A program made the position numbers and the translations under genes. 64,000 bases of DNA, taken from contig CAWBFX010000010.1 of assembly GCA_963788215.1 (NCBI GenBank), positions 372,001 through 436,000 on the forward strand, given 5' to 3'. This document shows positions 7,349 through 15,316 of this stretch, piece after piece. How positions within the stretch are numbered: the first letter of the stretch is position 1; each line of letters starts with the position of its first letter. The DNA is from AC-32 sp963788215 (GTDB taxonomy: Bacteria; Actinomycetota; Thermoleophilia; Gaiellales; Gaiellaceae). The notes under the pieces are model-generated. The model was not told where the DNA came from and did no database searches. It worked only from the letters and a program-made list of their open reading frames with translations.

Positions 7349-8371
7349 CTGAGGATCGCCGTCCTCGCACCTCCCTGGTTCGCCGTCCCGCCCAGCGGCT
7401 ACGGCGGGATCGAGTGGATCGTCTGGCTGCTCGCGGACGGCCTCGTCGACCACGGGCACGACGTCACCCTCTTCGCGTCCGGCGACTCCCACACGAAGGC
7501 GAAGCTCGCCTCCGTCTTCGACCACGCGCCGAGCGAGCAGATCGGCCGCTCGCTTCCGGACTTGCGGCACATCCTGGCCTGCTACGAGCGGGCCGAGGAG
7601 TTCGACGTGATCAACGACCACACCGGTCCACTCGGCGCCGTGACCGGCGAGCTGCTCTCGACACCGGTGGTGCACACCGTCCACGGGCCGCTCGACGGCG
7701 AGCCCGGTGACGTCTACGAGAGCATCGGGCGGGTGGCGCCGTCGGTCGGCCTGATCTCGATCTCGCTCAACCAGCGCCGCCCGAAGCCCGACCTGAACTG
7801 GATCGCGAACGTGCCGAACGCGCTGGACCTCGAGCACTACCCATGCAAGCCGCACCGCGGCGACTACCTGCTCTTCCTTGGCCGCTTCAACCACGAGAAG
7901 GGCGCGCACCGCGCGGTCGCGGTGGCGATGGAGCTCGGGCTGCCGCTGAAGCTCGCGGGGAAGATGCGCGAGCCGCGCGAGAAGGAGTACTTCGCCGAGT
8001 TCATCGAGCCGCACCTGGGCAACGGGATCGAGTACCTCGGCGAGGTCAACCACGGGACGAAGGTCGAGCTGCTGCAGAACGCGCGCTGCACGCTCTTCCC
8101 GATCGAGTGGGAGGAGCCGTTCGGCCTCGTCATGATCGAGTCGATGGCGTGCGGAACGCCGGTGATCGCGACGCGGCAGGGCGCGGTCCCGGAGGTGATC
8201 GGAGACGGTACGGGCGGCGTCATCGTCGACCACTGGCACGACATCCCCGCCGCGCTCGAGCAGGCGGACGCGATCGAGCCCAGCGAATGCAGGCGCTTCG
8301 CAGAGGAGCAGTTTGCTCCGGGCCGGATGGTCGCCGACTACGAGCGCGCGTACCGGGAAGCGATCGGCTAG
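7349..8371 (+). CDS. GT4-type glycosyltransferase, probable CTG start
   Basis: 340 residues if translation begins at CTG. LRIAVLAPPW opens the Rossmann fold exactly where family members have their first Met. No ATG, GTG or TTG lies in frame between the upstream region and the TTG at 7562, which would delete the whole acceptor-side N-terminus. GGGAG sits five bases ahead of the CTG. The C-terminal donor-binding domain has L-L-F-L-G-R-F-N-H-E-K-G and EEPFGLVMIESMACGTPVIA. The product is a retaining glycosyltransferase of unknown acceptor. Confidence 0.85.
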   Translation: MRIAVLAPPWFAVPPSGYGGIEWIVWLLADGLVDHGHDVTLFASGDSHTKAKLASVFDHAPSEQIGRSLPDLRHILACYERAEEFDVINDHTGPLGAVTGELLSTPVVHTVHGPLDGEPGDVYESIGRVAPSVGLISISLNQRRPKPDLNWIANVPNALDLEHYPCKPHRGDYLLFLGRFNHEKGAHRAVAVAMELGLPLKLAGKMREPREKEYFAEFIEPHLGNGIEYLGEVNHGTKVELLQNARCTLFPIEWEEPFGLVMIESMACGTPVIATRQGAVPEVIGDGTGGVIVDHWHDIPAALEQADAIEPSECRRFAEEQFAPGRMVADYERAYREAIG

Positions 8372-8439
8372 AACGGGGGATCGAGGGCAGGCAGGCGGCT
8401 GCCGATGGGTTGCTTTCTGCCGCAACCTAAGGAGTCCGC

Positions 8440-8586
8440 ATGATCAAGCTCGTCGACGAACGAGGCCAGACGATGGCCGAGTACGGTGTCGTGCTCGCCG
8501 TGATGACGCTCGCGGTGGTCGCAGCGATCACGCTGCTCGGAGGCAACATCAGCAGCGCGCTCGAGAACGTTGCCGGGATTCTCTAG
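8440..8586 (+). CDS. Flp/Fap-type pilin
   Basis: 48 residues with a clear AAGGAG ahead of the ATG. The sequence has a short basic/acidic leader, the G-Q-T-M-A-E-Y-G motif, and one hydrophobic helix (VVLAVMTLAVVAAITLLGG). This is the hallmark of Flp pilins, where the conserved E-Y follows prepilin peptidase cleavage. No tad assembly genes are in the window, so assembly must rely on genes elsewhere. Its 3' end overlaps the convergent acetyltransferase by four bases. Confidence 0.88.
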   Translation: MIKLVDERGQTMAEYGVVLAVMTLAVVAAITLLGGNISSALENVAGIL

Positions 8587-9367
8587 CTTCCGCTGATTAC
8601 TTCTGCGCGCTGGAAGCTCGGGCGCACGTAGACCGGCTCGAGCCCAGCGCGCACCAGATTCCTGTAGGACGGCCCGGCCCGGCCGTCGATCGGCTTGCCG
8701 GTCTCGCTCACGACGACCTCGCAGCCGAGCTCCACGGCCGCTTCGATCCGCTTCGCGATCAGGGCGCTCTGCGCGCCTTTGCCTCGATGCTCGGGAACGG
8801 TCGCGCCGATGCCGAGCCAGCCGATCTTGCCCGTCACGTAGAGGGCGCCCGCTCCGGCCGGCTCGTCGCCGTCGAACGCGACGAAGCAGTGCCACCCGGC
8901 CCTCGCGGGTAGAAGCGCGAGCCAGCCGCGGAAGAGATCCGGCACCTCGAAGCCGCCGGCGGCTGCCGCTCCGAAGGCCTCGCCGTTCTCGACCCGCTCG
9001 ATTCGCAGGGCCGTTTGGGCCGCGGGCGGATCGGTCGCGGGGCGGACGAACTTGGTCCAGCCGTAACCCGGGGTCAGACCCCGGGTCTGGAGCCAGCGCG
9101 CAGGTCCGGCGGCCTGGCGTCGGGCGCGACCGAGACGTAGGAGCGCGTTCCTGCCAGGAAGACGAGCGTCTCGTCGACGAGCTCCTCGGTCATGGGCTCG
9201 TCGAGCCCAAGGCCCGTCGCGCGGTTGAACATGGCGAAGTCCGGGATCGAGTCGAGCCGGACGCAGAGCCCGCCCCCGAGCTCGAGCGCCGCCGCGCCGA
9301 TCCCGGCCGGCGCAGCGGCGTACAGGTCGCGGAACGCCTCGAGCTCGCCGAGCTCAGCCGGATGCAG
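8583..9367 (-). CDS. GNAT acetyltransferase, frameshifted
   Basis: Two frames together give one GNAT protein of about 261 residues. The first frame runs from 9367 (LHPAELGELEAFRDLYAAAP) to a false stop near 9078. The second continues from near 9096 (L-T-P-G-Y-G-W-T-K-F-V-R) through the acetyl-CoA loop V-P-E-H-R-G-K-G-A-Q to the stop at 8583. One base is missing in the GCGCGC stretch around 9094-9100. The first in-frame candidate start is CTG at 9367, preceded by GGGAGG. A 19-base palindrome (9067-9085) lies within it. Confidence 0.7.
9067..9085. repeat. Perfect palindrome inside the GNAT gene
   Basis: The arms CCCGGGGTC and GACCCCGGG surround a central A. It resembles the hairpin at 4435-4463 but lies within coding sequence, next to the frameshift site. 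Confidence 0.6.
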
Positions 9368-10214
9368 CTTCGGCCTCCCGGCGCTTGTCCCAGTAGCGCT
9401 TCAGCCCGGCGTACGACTGCCAGAAAGGCATGGCCTGCTCATACTCTTCGCTTTCGGCGCCGAGGTCGCGCGCCGCGGCCGCCTCGAACTCCTCCTCGCC
9501 CGCGCCGTCCCGGACGCGCTCGGCCCACTCGTGCAGGCGGGTGCGCATCTCCGCCAGGTGGCGCGTGACGTCGTCGGCGACGCCGAAGTGGATCAGCGCG
9601 AGCCGCTGGGGGTCGCGGCGCGCGATCTCGTCGAGGGTCGCGTCCCAGGCGTCGAGGTCGACCTCGGGCGGCGGCGTGGGCGGGAGGACGAACCGGGCGG
9701 GCTGGATGCGGACGCCTGCCGCGTCGCCCGCGTAGAGCGTGCCGTCGCCGTCGAGGTAGCAGACGTGGTGCGAGGCGTGGCCCGGGGTCGGGAAGCATTC
9801 GAGCCCGAGCACCTCGGAGCCGACTACGTGGACGTTCTTCTCCGGCACCGGCGCGAGCTCGCCCCAGAGCGTGTCGAACTCGTCGCCGTAGAGCCTGCGC
9901 GCGCTTCGCTCTAGTCGCTCGGGATCGACGAGGTGCGGCGCCCCCACCTCGGAGACGTGCACCTGCAGCTGGGGGTGCTCGCGGACGAGGACGCCGGTCG
10001 CGCCCGCGTGGTCGAGGTGGATGTGCGAGAGCAGCAGGTGCCGGATGTCGCGCAGCTCGAGCCCGCGCTCCGCGAGCTGGGCTTTCAGCTCGGGTACGCA
10101 GGTCGTGGGGCCGCAGTCCTGGAGCGCGAGCCCATCCTTGGTCTCGAGCAGGTAGGAGCCGATCACCCGCTCCCGTCCGAGGTGCCGCAGGTCGAGCAGC
10201 GTCAGGAAGGCCAC
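9354..10214 (-). CDS. MBL-fold metallo-hydrolase
   Basis: About 286 residues. The metallo-beta-lactamase motif is L-L-L-S-H-I-H-L-D-H-A-G, followed by a later His in P-T-P-G-H-A-S-H-H, the bridging Asp in Y-A-G-D-A-A-G and a final His in L-I-H-F-G. An all-helical C-terminal domain (about 200-286) is like that of glyoxalase-II or lactonase relatives. The GTG at 10214 lies inside the end of the PPOX gene, while an ATG at 10241 is an alternative start. The substrate is unknown. It is co-transcribed with its two neighbours. Confidence 0.82.
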   Translation of the reverse strand: MAFLTLLDLRHLGRERVIGSYLLETKDGLALQDCGPTTCVPELKAQLAERGLELRDIRHLLLSHIHLDHAGATGVLVREHPQLQVHVSEVGAPHLVDPERLERSARRLYGDEFDTLWGELAPVPEKNVHVVGSEVLGLECFPTPGHASHHVCYLDGDGTLYAGDAAGVRIQPARFVLPPTPPPEVDLDAWDATLDEIARRDPQRLALIHFGVADDVTRHLAEMRTRLHEWAERVRDGAGEEEFEAAAARDLGAESEEYEQAMPFWQSYAGLKRYWDKRREAEAASG

Positions 10215-10603
10215 CCGTGCCAGCGGTCGGGCTCGAGCCACGCGCTCACGCGCTTGCGGTCGCGCGTGCGGAACGGCTGCCCGGTGTAGCGGATCGCGAG
10301 CCGGTCGATGTCCGCGAGCGAGTCGTCGTCGGCGATCGAGACGATCCGTCCGAGCAGGCTCAGGTGCCGGTACCAGCCGTCCTCACCGCCGCCGAGCACG
10401 GTCAGCGCCACGCGCGGGTCGCGCCGCATGTAGCCGAGCCGCAAGCGGCTGTCCTCCATGTTCAGCAGCACGCGCCCGTCCTCCCAGTCGTACCAGGTCG
10501 GAACCGTGTGCGGCGAGCCGTCGGCCCGCAAGGTGGCGACGACCGCAGGGTTCGGGAGCCGGAGGAACTCGTCGACCTCGGGCGGAACCGGGACCGAGGG
10601 CAC
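10202..10603 (-). CDS. PPOX-class F420- or flavin-dependent oxidoreductase
   Basis: 133 residues from GTG. The split beta-barrel pattern is clear: V-V-A-T-L-R-A-D-G-S-P-H-T-V-P-T-W-Y, then G-R-V-L-L-N-M, the R-R-D-P-R-V-A-L-T-V segment and R-Y-T-G-Q-P-F at the end. Actinobacterial proteins of this type mostly bind F420 or FMN, and the W-Y-D-W-E-D variant does not decide which. The gene follows the transsulfuration gene by three bases and overlaps the MBL gene. Confidence 0.82.
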   Translation of the reverse strand: MPSVPVPPEVDEFLRLPNPAVVATLRADGSPHTVPTWYDWEDGRVLLNMEDSRLRLGYMRRDPRVALTVLGGGEDGWYRHLSLLGRIVSIADDDSLADIDRLAIRYTGQPFRTRDRKRVSAWLEPDRWHGWPS

Positions 10604-10606
10604 GTA

Positions 10607-11758
10607 CTACGCGCCGGCGGCGGCCGGCGAGCGGACGAGCGCCTGCTCGAGATCCTCGACGAGGTCCTCGGCGGACTCGATCCCGACCGAGAGCCGCACG
10701 AGGTTCCGCGGAGCCGCGAAGGGCGCCTCCGCGGTCGAGGCGTGGGTCATCCGCGCCGGGTGCTCGATCAGGCTCTCGACGCCCCCGAGGCTCTCGGCGA
10801 GCTTCCAGAGCTTGGTGCGCGCGCAGAGCGCGACGGCCTCCTCCTCGGACTCCAGCAGCACCGAGACCATCCCGCCGAAGTCGCGCATCTGCCGCGCCGC
10901 GATGTCGTGGCCCGGATGCTCGGGAAGGCCGGGGTAGAGCACGGTCTCGACGCGCTCGTGCTTCGCGAGGGCCCCCGCGACGGCCTGCGCGTTCTCGCAG
11001 TGCCTGCGCATCCGCACGGCGAGCGTCTTCAGCCCGCGCAGGACGAGCCAGCAGTCGAACGGCCCCGGCACGGCGCCGAGCGACTTCTGCAGGAAGTACA
11101 TCCGCTCTGCGATCGTCGGGTCGTTGGTGGCGACGAAGCCGCCGACGAGGTCGGAGTGCCCGCCGAGGTACTTCGTCGTCGAGTGGACGACGATGTCCGC
11201 GCCGAGCTCGAGCGGCTGCTGCAGGTACGGCGAGGCGAAGGTGTTGTCGACGACGACGAGCGCGCCGGCCGCGTGCGCCGCCTCGGCCACCGCGCGGATG
11301 TCGACGATGTTCAGCACCGGGTTCGTCGGCGTCTCGAGCCAGACGATCCGCGTCTGCTCGTCGAGGTGCTCGGCGACGTTCGCGTTCAGCTCCTCCGCGG
11401 GAACCCACGAGAACGCGTAGCCCTTCGGCTCGTAGACCTGCGAGAACATCCGGTAGACGCCTCCGTAGACGTCGGCTACGGCGACCACCCGGTCGCCCGG
11501 GTTGAGCAGGTGCATGATCGTCGTGACCGCGCCGAGCCCCGAGGAGAACGCGATCCCGTGCTCGGCGCCCTCGAGCGAGGCGAGGCAGAGCTGCAGCGCC
11601 GTCCGCGTCGGGTTGGCGACGCGCGCATAGTCGTAGCCCTTGTGCTCGCCGACAGCGTCTTGGACGAACGTCGACGTCTGGTAGATCGGTACCGTGACCG
11701 CCCCCGTGGCGGGATCCGGGTGCTGCCCCTCGTGGATCGCTCGGGTCTCGAAGTCCAC
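10607..11758 (-). CDS. Cystathionine gamma-lyase/gamma-synthase family enzyme
   Basis: 383 residues from GTG, PLP-dependent Cys/Met metabolism family. The start T-R-A-I-H-E-G-Q, Y-D-Y-A-R-V-A-N-P-T, the cofactor Asp in V-V-V-D-N-T-F-A-S-P and the Schiff-base Lys in H-S-T-T-K-Y-L-G-G-H-S-D (about residue 200) are intact. The family covers gamma-synthase and gamma-lyase. A cystathionine beta-synthase gene 1.6 kb upstream on the same strand favours a reverse transsulfuration role (cystathionine to cysteine), though sequence alone does not settle it. Confidence 0.88.
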   Translation of the reverse strand: MDFETRAIHEGQHPDPATGAVTVPIYQTSTFVQDAVGEHKGYDYARVANPTRTALQLCLASLEGAEHGIAFSSGLGAVTTIMHLLNPGDRVVAVADVYGGVYRMFSQVYEPKGYAFSWVPAEELNANVAEHLDEQTRIVWLETPTNPVLNIVDIRAVAEAAHAAGALVVVDNTFASPYLQQPLELGADIVVHSTTKYLGGHSDLVGGFVATNDPTIAERMYFLQKSLGAVPGPFDCWLVLRGLKTLAVRMRRHCENAQAVAGALAKHERVETVLYPGLPEHPGHDIAARQMRDFGGMVSVLLESEEEAVALCARTKLWKLAESLGGVESLIEHPARMTHASTAEAPFAAPRNLVRLSVGIESAEDLVEDLEQALVRSPAAAGA

Positions 11759-11793
11759 GCTCCGATTCTAGTTACGACGGCAGGGCCGCCCGG

Positions 11794-12054
11794 TCACTCC
11801 TTCGGCTCGCGCCGGAAGGCGTACCGTGCGACGACCCAGGTACCGAGAAAGGCGAACAACGCGAGCGCCACCCCGGACGGAACCCGTGAGCCGTCCGTGT
11901 TCACGATGTACGGGCCGAAGAGCGAGTCGAGCAGCACCGCGAGCCACATCATCGAGATTGCCAGCGACGCAGCTACGTCGTGCACCATGAAGCGGAGCTC
12001 TCGGCGATCCTCGTGCCGGAACCCTTTGGTCGGCTCGTGCGAGATGGTCGACAT
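11794..12054 (-). CDS. Small two-helix membrane protein
   Basis: 86 residues. An AAGGAGG four to five bases ahead of the ATG is among the strongest ribosome binding sites in the window and decides this start. A charged N-terminal 25 residues lead into two hydrophobic segments (about 28-48 and 60-78), separated by S-L-F-G-P-Y-I-V-N-T-D-G-S. It ends in R-R-E-P-K-E. No family is recognised. Confidence 0.72.
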   Translation of the reverse strand: MSTISHEPTKGFRHEDRRELRFMVHDVAASLAISMMWLAVLLDSLFGPYIVNTDGSRVPSGVALALFAFLGTWVVARYAFRREPKE

Positions 12055-12157
12055 CTGACACCTCCTTCCACGCTCACCCTCGCACGGCCGGGGGCACCGG
12101 GCATCGGGGAACGCCCGGATCAGCATCCGGGGAATGTCCGGACCTCTCTGGAAAGGC

Positions 12158-12730
12158 TCAGCTGAAGGGCTTGACGACCATGTCGAACACGATCAGGAAG
12201 AGCAGCGCGACGTCGATCCGGGCGACGAGCAGGATCCGCCGTAGCCGCGACTGGACCTGAGGCGATTTCGGCCCGTACTCCGCCGCCGCATTGTTCAGAC
12301 GCTTCGACTCCGGGCCGAGGAACAGGATGCCGGTCGCAGCGGAGAGCGCCCAGGCGGTCAGCCCGAAGATCAGCCAGAACTGGTTGTACGGGATGCTGAA
12401 GTTCTGGGTCATGCCGATCCCGAAGCCGAGGACGACGAACGACATGATCGGGAACAGCCGGCCGGCGACAGTCTCGGCCCAGTGGCCGACCTGGAGCAGC
12501 TGGTCGTCGTCGTCCGCCAGCTCGGCCAGGAGAGCCAGGATCGTGAGGAAGACGCCTCCGCCGACCCAAACCACCGCGGCGCCGACGTGAAGCATCTTGA
12601 AGACGAAGTACCACTGGGTGTTCGCGGCGAAGATGACCGCGACCACGACGAACGCGACCGCGATCGCCGACGTGACGATGATCGAAACCCGGCGGCCGCT
12701 CGCGTCGGCAGGCGCGACTGCTTGTTCCAT
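12158..12730 (-). CDS. DUF2269-like integral membrane protein
   Basis: 190 residues with four hydrophobic segments (about 15-35, 45-68, 92-112 and 122-140) plus a C-terminal one. The K-M-L-H-V-G-A-A-V-V-W-V-G-G-G segment is characteristic of DUF2269/CopD-like proteins, and its His is suggestive of heme or metal contact. CAGGAGGG stands upstream of the ATG. Function unknown. Confidence 0.75.
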   Translation of the reverse strand: MEQAVAPADASGRRVSIIVTSAIAVAFVVVAVIFAANTQWYFVFKMLHVGAAVVWVGGGVFLTILALLAELADDDDQLLQVGHWAETVAGRLFPIMSFVVLGFGIGMTQNFSIPYNQFWLIFGLTAWALSAATGILFLGPESKRLNNAAAEYGPKSPQVQSRLRRILLVARIDVALLFLIVFDMVVKPFS

Positions 12731-12780
12731 GTCAAGCCCTCCTGAGTCTGGTCCGAATTACGGGTGGAAAAATAACGTCG

Positions 12781-13134
12781 CTAGGCGACGGCGGCCACCC
12801 GCTCGTTGCCCGCGGTGCGGTAGTCCGCGCCGAGCTTGTCCGTCAGCGTGCGCTCGAGCTCGCCGGAGGCCTCGAGCTCCTCGACGATGTCCGCGCCGCC
12901 GATCAGCTCGCCGCCGACGAACACCTGCGGGATCGTCGGCCAGCCCGAGAGCGCCGAGAGCTCCTGGCGGATCTGCGGGTCGGGAAGGATGTCGACGGCC
13001 GTCACCGGCGCGCCCGCCCGCCGCAGGGCGTCCAGCGCCCGCTGCGAGTTGCCGCACATCGCGAACTGCGGCGTACCTTTCATGAAGAGAACGACGTCCT
13101 CGTTGTCGATCAGCTCCTTGATCTGGTCCTTCAC
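12781..13134 (-). CDS. grxD: Monothiol glutaredoxin (Grx4/GrxD family), CGNS variant
   Basis: 117 residues from GTG. L-F-M-K-G-T-P-Q-F-A-M-C-G-N-S, then W-P-T-I-P-Q-V-F-V-G-G and G-G-A-D-I, define the monothiol glutaredoxins that carry Fe-S clusters. The usual active site is CGFS, but here it reads CGNS. The start overlaps the stop of the bolA-like gene by four bases. Grx4 and BolA proteins form Fe-S-bridged complexes, so the coupling makes functional sense. About 12 residues extend beyond the usual C-terminus. Confidence 0.9.
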   Translation of the reverse strand: MKDQIKELIDNEDVVLFMKGTPQFAMCGNSQRALDALRRAGAPVTAVDILPDPQIRQELSALSGWPTIPQVFVGGELIGGADIVEELEASGELERTLTDKLGADYRTAGNERVAAVA

Positions 13135-13355
13135 GGTGCCCCTTTCGTTGTGATCCTCAGTTCGTGAATGGTGCCATCGGCGAGCGGTGCGGCAAGCGCG
13201 TCGTAGACGAGCCGGTGCTGCTCGACGAGCGAGAGCCCGTCGAAGCGCGCGCTCGCGACGGTCACCTGGAAGTGGTCGCCTCCGCCGGTGCGGTCGACGA
13301 CGGAGACCTCGTCGCCGGGAAAAGCCTCGCGGAGCAGATCCTCGAGCCGGTTCAC
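13131..13355 (-). CDS. BolA-family protein
   Basis: 74 residues from GTG. The family pattern is N-R-L-E-D-L-L-R-E-A-F, D-H-F-Q-V-T-V, F-D-G-L-S-L-V-E-Q-H-R-L-V-Y and H-E-L-R-I-T. BolA proteins work with monothiol glutaredoxins in Fe-S handling. The gene is sandwiched between the cystathionine beta-synthase and glutaredoxin genes with four-base overlaps on both sides, so all three should be expressed together. Confidence 0.9.
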   Translation of the reverse strand: MNRLEDLLREAFPGDEVSVVDRTGGGDHFQVTVASARFDGLSLVEQHRLVYDALAAPLADGTIHELRITTKGAP

Positions 13356-14740
13356 GTGCGCCGCGCCAGGTACTCGAGCAGGTCGGAGCGGGTCAGCATC
13401 CCCGTCGGCTTGCCGCGCGTGGCGACGACCACCGCCTGACTGCCACCGCTGAGCGCCGAGAAGACCTCGTCCAGCGACTCGTCGGCCTCGACTGCGGCGA
13501 GCGGCGGCTGCATCGCTGCTGCGACGTCATCGTTGAGCGCATCCGGATTGCGGAAGACGAGGTCGAGCAGGCCGCGCTCCTGGAGGGATCCGACGACGTC
13601 CGCGAGCGAGCCGCCGGAGTCGTGCCGCGTCACGGGCAGCTGCGAGATCGAGTACTCGCGCATCAGCTCGATCGCGGCTCCGACCTTCTGGTGCGACTCG
13701 ATGGTGATCAGCTCCGGTGCGGCGCCGTTCTGCTGCTTGAACTGCACGACCTCGCGGACCTTCGGTGTCGGCTCGCCCCGCTCGAGGAAGCCGAGCTCGA
13801 TCAGGTAGTTGTCGTCGAAGAACTTCGAGAGGTAGGCGCGGCCGCCGTCCGGGAAGAGCGTGACGACCGTCTTCCCAGGGCCGAGCTCCTTCGCGATCTC
13901 GACCGCCGCCCAGGCCGCGGTACCGCCTGACCCGCCGACGAGCATCCCCTCCTCGCGCGCGAGTCGCCGGGCGGTCAGGAACGAGTCACGGTCGGAGACG
14001 GTCACCCATCTGTCCACGACCGAGGGGTCGAACGTCTTGGGGTAGAAGTCCTCGCCGATTCCCTCCACGAGATACGGGTGCTGCTTCTCCGGCCCGGACG
14101 TGTAGATCGAGCCCTCCGGGTCGGCGCCGACGATCATCACGTCGGGCTTCTGCTCCTTGAGGAAGCGCGCGATGCCGGTGATCGTGCCGCCGGTGCCCAC
14201 GGCGATGACGAGCGCGTCGAGCTCGCCGCCGGTCTGCTCGAGAATCTCGGGGCCGGTTGTCTCGTAGTGCGAGCGCGGGTTTGCGTCGTTCGTGTACTGG
14301 TCGGGCTTATAGGCGCCCGGGATCTCCTCGGCGAGCCGGTCGGAGACCGAGTAGTAGCTCTCGGGCGACTCGGGCTCGACGGCGTACGGGCAGATGATCA
14401 CCTCGGCCCCGAAGGCCTTGAGCAGCGAGATCTTCTCGCGGCTCATCTTGTCCGGCATCGTGAAGATGCAGCGGTAGCCCTTGAGCGCAGCGACGATCGC
14501 GAGGCCGGTGCCGGTGTTCCCGGAGGTCGGCTCGACGATCGTGCCGCCCGGCTTCAGCTTCCCCTCGCGCTCGGCCGCCTCGACCATCGTGATCGCGATG
14601 CGGTCCTTGATCGAGCCGCCCGGGTTCAGGAATTCGAGCTTGGCAAGAACCGTTGCAGCATCGGTGGGCACGATGCGCTGGAGGCGCACCAAAGGCGTGT
14701 GGCCGACCAGCTCGAGCAGCGATGGATACTCCCGCGGCAT
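13352..14740 (-). CDS. Cystathionine beta-synthase with CBS-domain pair
   Basis: 462 residues. The N-terminal PLP fold runs from about 1 to 320: L-V-G-H-T-P-L-V-R, the Schiff-base Lys in N-P-G-G-S-I-K-D-R, E-P-T-S-G-N-T-G and G-T-G-G-T-I-T-G. Two CBS domains follow (about 340-460), beginning S-H-Q-K-V-G-A-A-I-E-L-M and G-M-L-T-R-S-D. No N-terminal heme domain is present. It condenses serine (or O-acetylserine) with homocysteine. With the gene at 10607 it completes reverse transsulfuration. Confidence 0.92.
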   Translation of the reverse strand: MPREYPSLLELVGHTPLVRLQRIVPTDAATVLAKLEFLNPGGSIKDRIAITMVEAAEREGKLKPGGTIVEPTSGNTGTGLAIVAALKGYRCIFTMPDKMSREKISLLKAFGAEVIICPYAVEPESPESYYSVSDRLAEEIPGAYKPDQYTNDANPRSHYETTGPEILEQTGGELDALVIAVGTGGTITGIARFLKEQKPDVMIVGADPEGSIYTSGPEKQHPYLVEGIGEDFYPKTFDPSVVDRWVTVSDRDSFLTARRLAREEGMLVGGSGGTAAWAAVEIAKELGPGKTVVTLFPDGGRAYLSKFFDDNYLIELGFLERGEPTPKVREVVQFKQQNGAAPELITIESHQKVGAAIELMREYSISQLPVTRHDSGGSLADVVGSLQERGLLDLVFRNPDALNDDVAAAMQPPLAAVEADESLDEVFSALSGGSQAVVVATRGKPTGMLTRSDLLEYLARRT

Positions 14741-14773
14741 GGCGTCAAGCGTAACGCTCGGAAAGGAGCTGAC

Positions 14774-15316
14774 ATGAAGATCGCGACCATCGGCAGGGGC
14801 AACGTCGGAGGCGGGCTCGCCGATTTCTGGGAGCAGGCGGGGCACGAGGTCGAGAGGATCGGCAAGGACGGCGGAGACGTCTCAGGCGCGGAAGCCGTCC
14901 TGCTGGCGGTTCCGTCCGGGGCGATCGACGACGCGCTTGACAGCGTCAGCGGGCTCGAAGGCAAGGTCCTGATCGACGCGACGAACCTGGTCCAGGGCGA
15001 CCGCCCCGGCGGCGCCGAGTCGCTCGCCGCCCACGTCAAGCAGCGCACCGGGGCGCACGTCGCCAAGGCCTTCAACACCGTCTTCGCCAGGATCTACGAC
15101 CAGGTGCAGCGGCAGGAGGTCCCGCCCGGGTGCCTCTACTGCGGCGACGACGAGGCCAAGGAGACGACGGCGCAGCTGATCCGGGACGCCGGCTACGAGC
15201 CGCTCGACGCCGGCGGGCTCGAGAACGCACGTGCCCTCGAGGAGTTCCTGAAGGCGGAGTTCGCCGTGTCGAGCTCCGGCCTCGGGCCGTTCTTCTACCG
15301 CTTCGAGGCGCCCTAG
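14774..15316 (+). CDS. NADPH/F420-type reductase-like Rossmann protein
   Basis: 180 residues with AAGGAG ahead of the ATG. It is the short NADP-binding family of F420:NADP oxidoreductase and YadH-like proteins: M-K-I-A-T-I-G-R-G-N-V-G-G-G-L, then A-V-L-L-A-V-P-S, L-I-D-A-T-N and V-A-K-A-F-N-T. The G-D-D-E-A-K-E-T segment and the C-terminal E-N-A-R-A-L-E also fit. F420 use is possible but unproven. It is divergent from cystathionine beta-synthase; the ends overlap the exporter gene by four bases. Confidence 0.82.
   Translation: MKIATIGRGNVGGGLADFWEQAGHEVERIGKDGGDVSGAEAVLLAVPSGAIDDALDSVSGLEGKVLIDATNLVQGDRPGGAESLAAHVKQRTGAHVAKAFNTVFARIYDQVQRQEVPPGCLYCGDDEAKETTAQLIRDAGYEPLDAGGLENARALEEFLKAEFAVSSSGLGPFFYRFEAP

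Noticed and set aside
10217..12058. Long plus-strand open frame of 613 codons
   Set aside because: It is antisense to the MBL, PPOX and transsulfuration genes, with Arg/Asp/Val-rich shadow composition typical of very GC-rich DNA and no recognisable motif.
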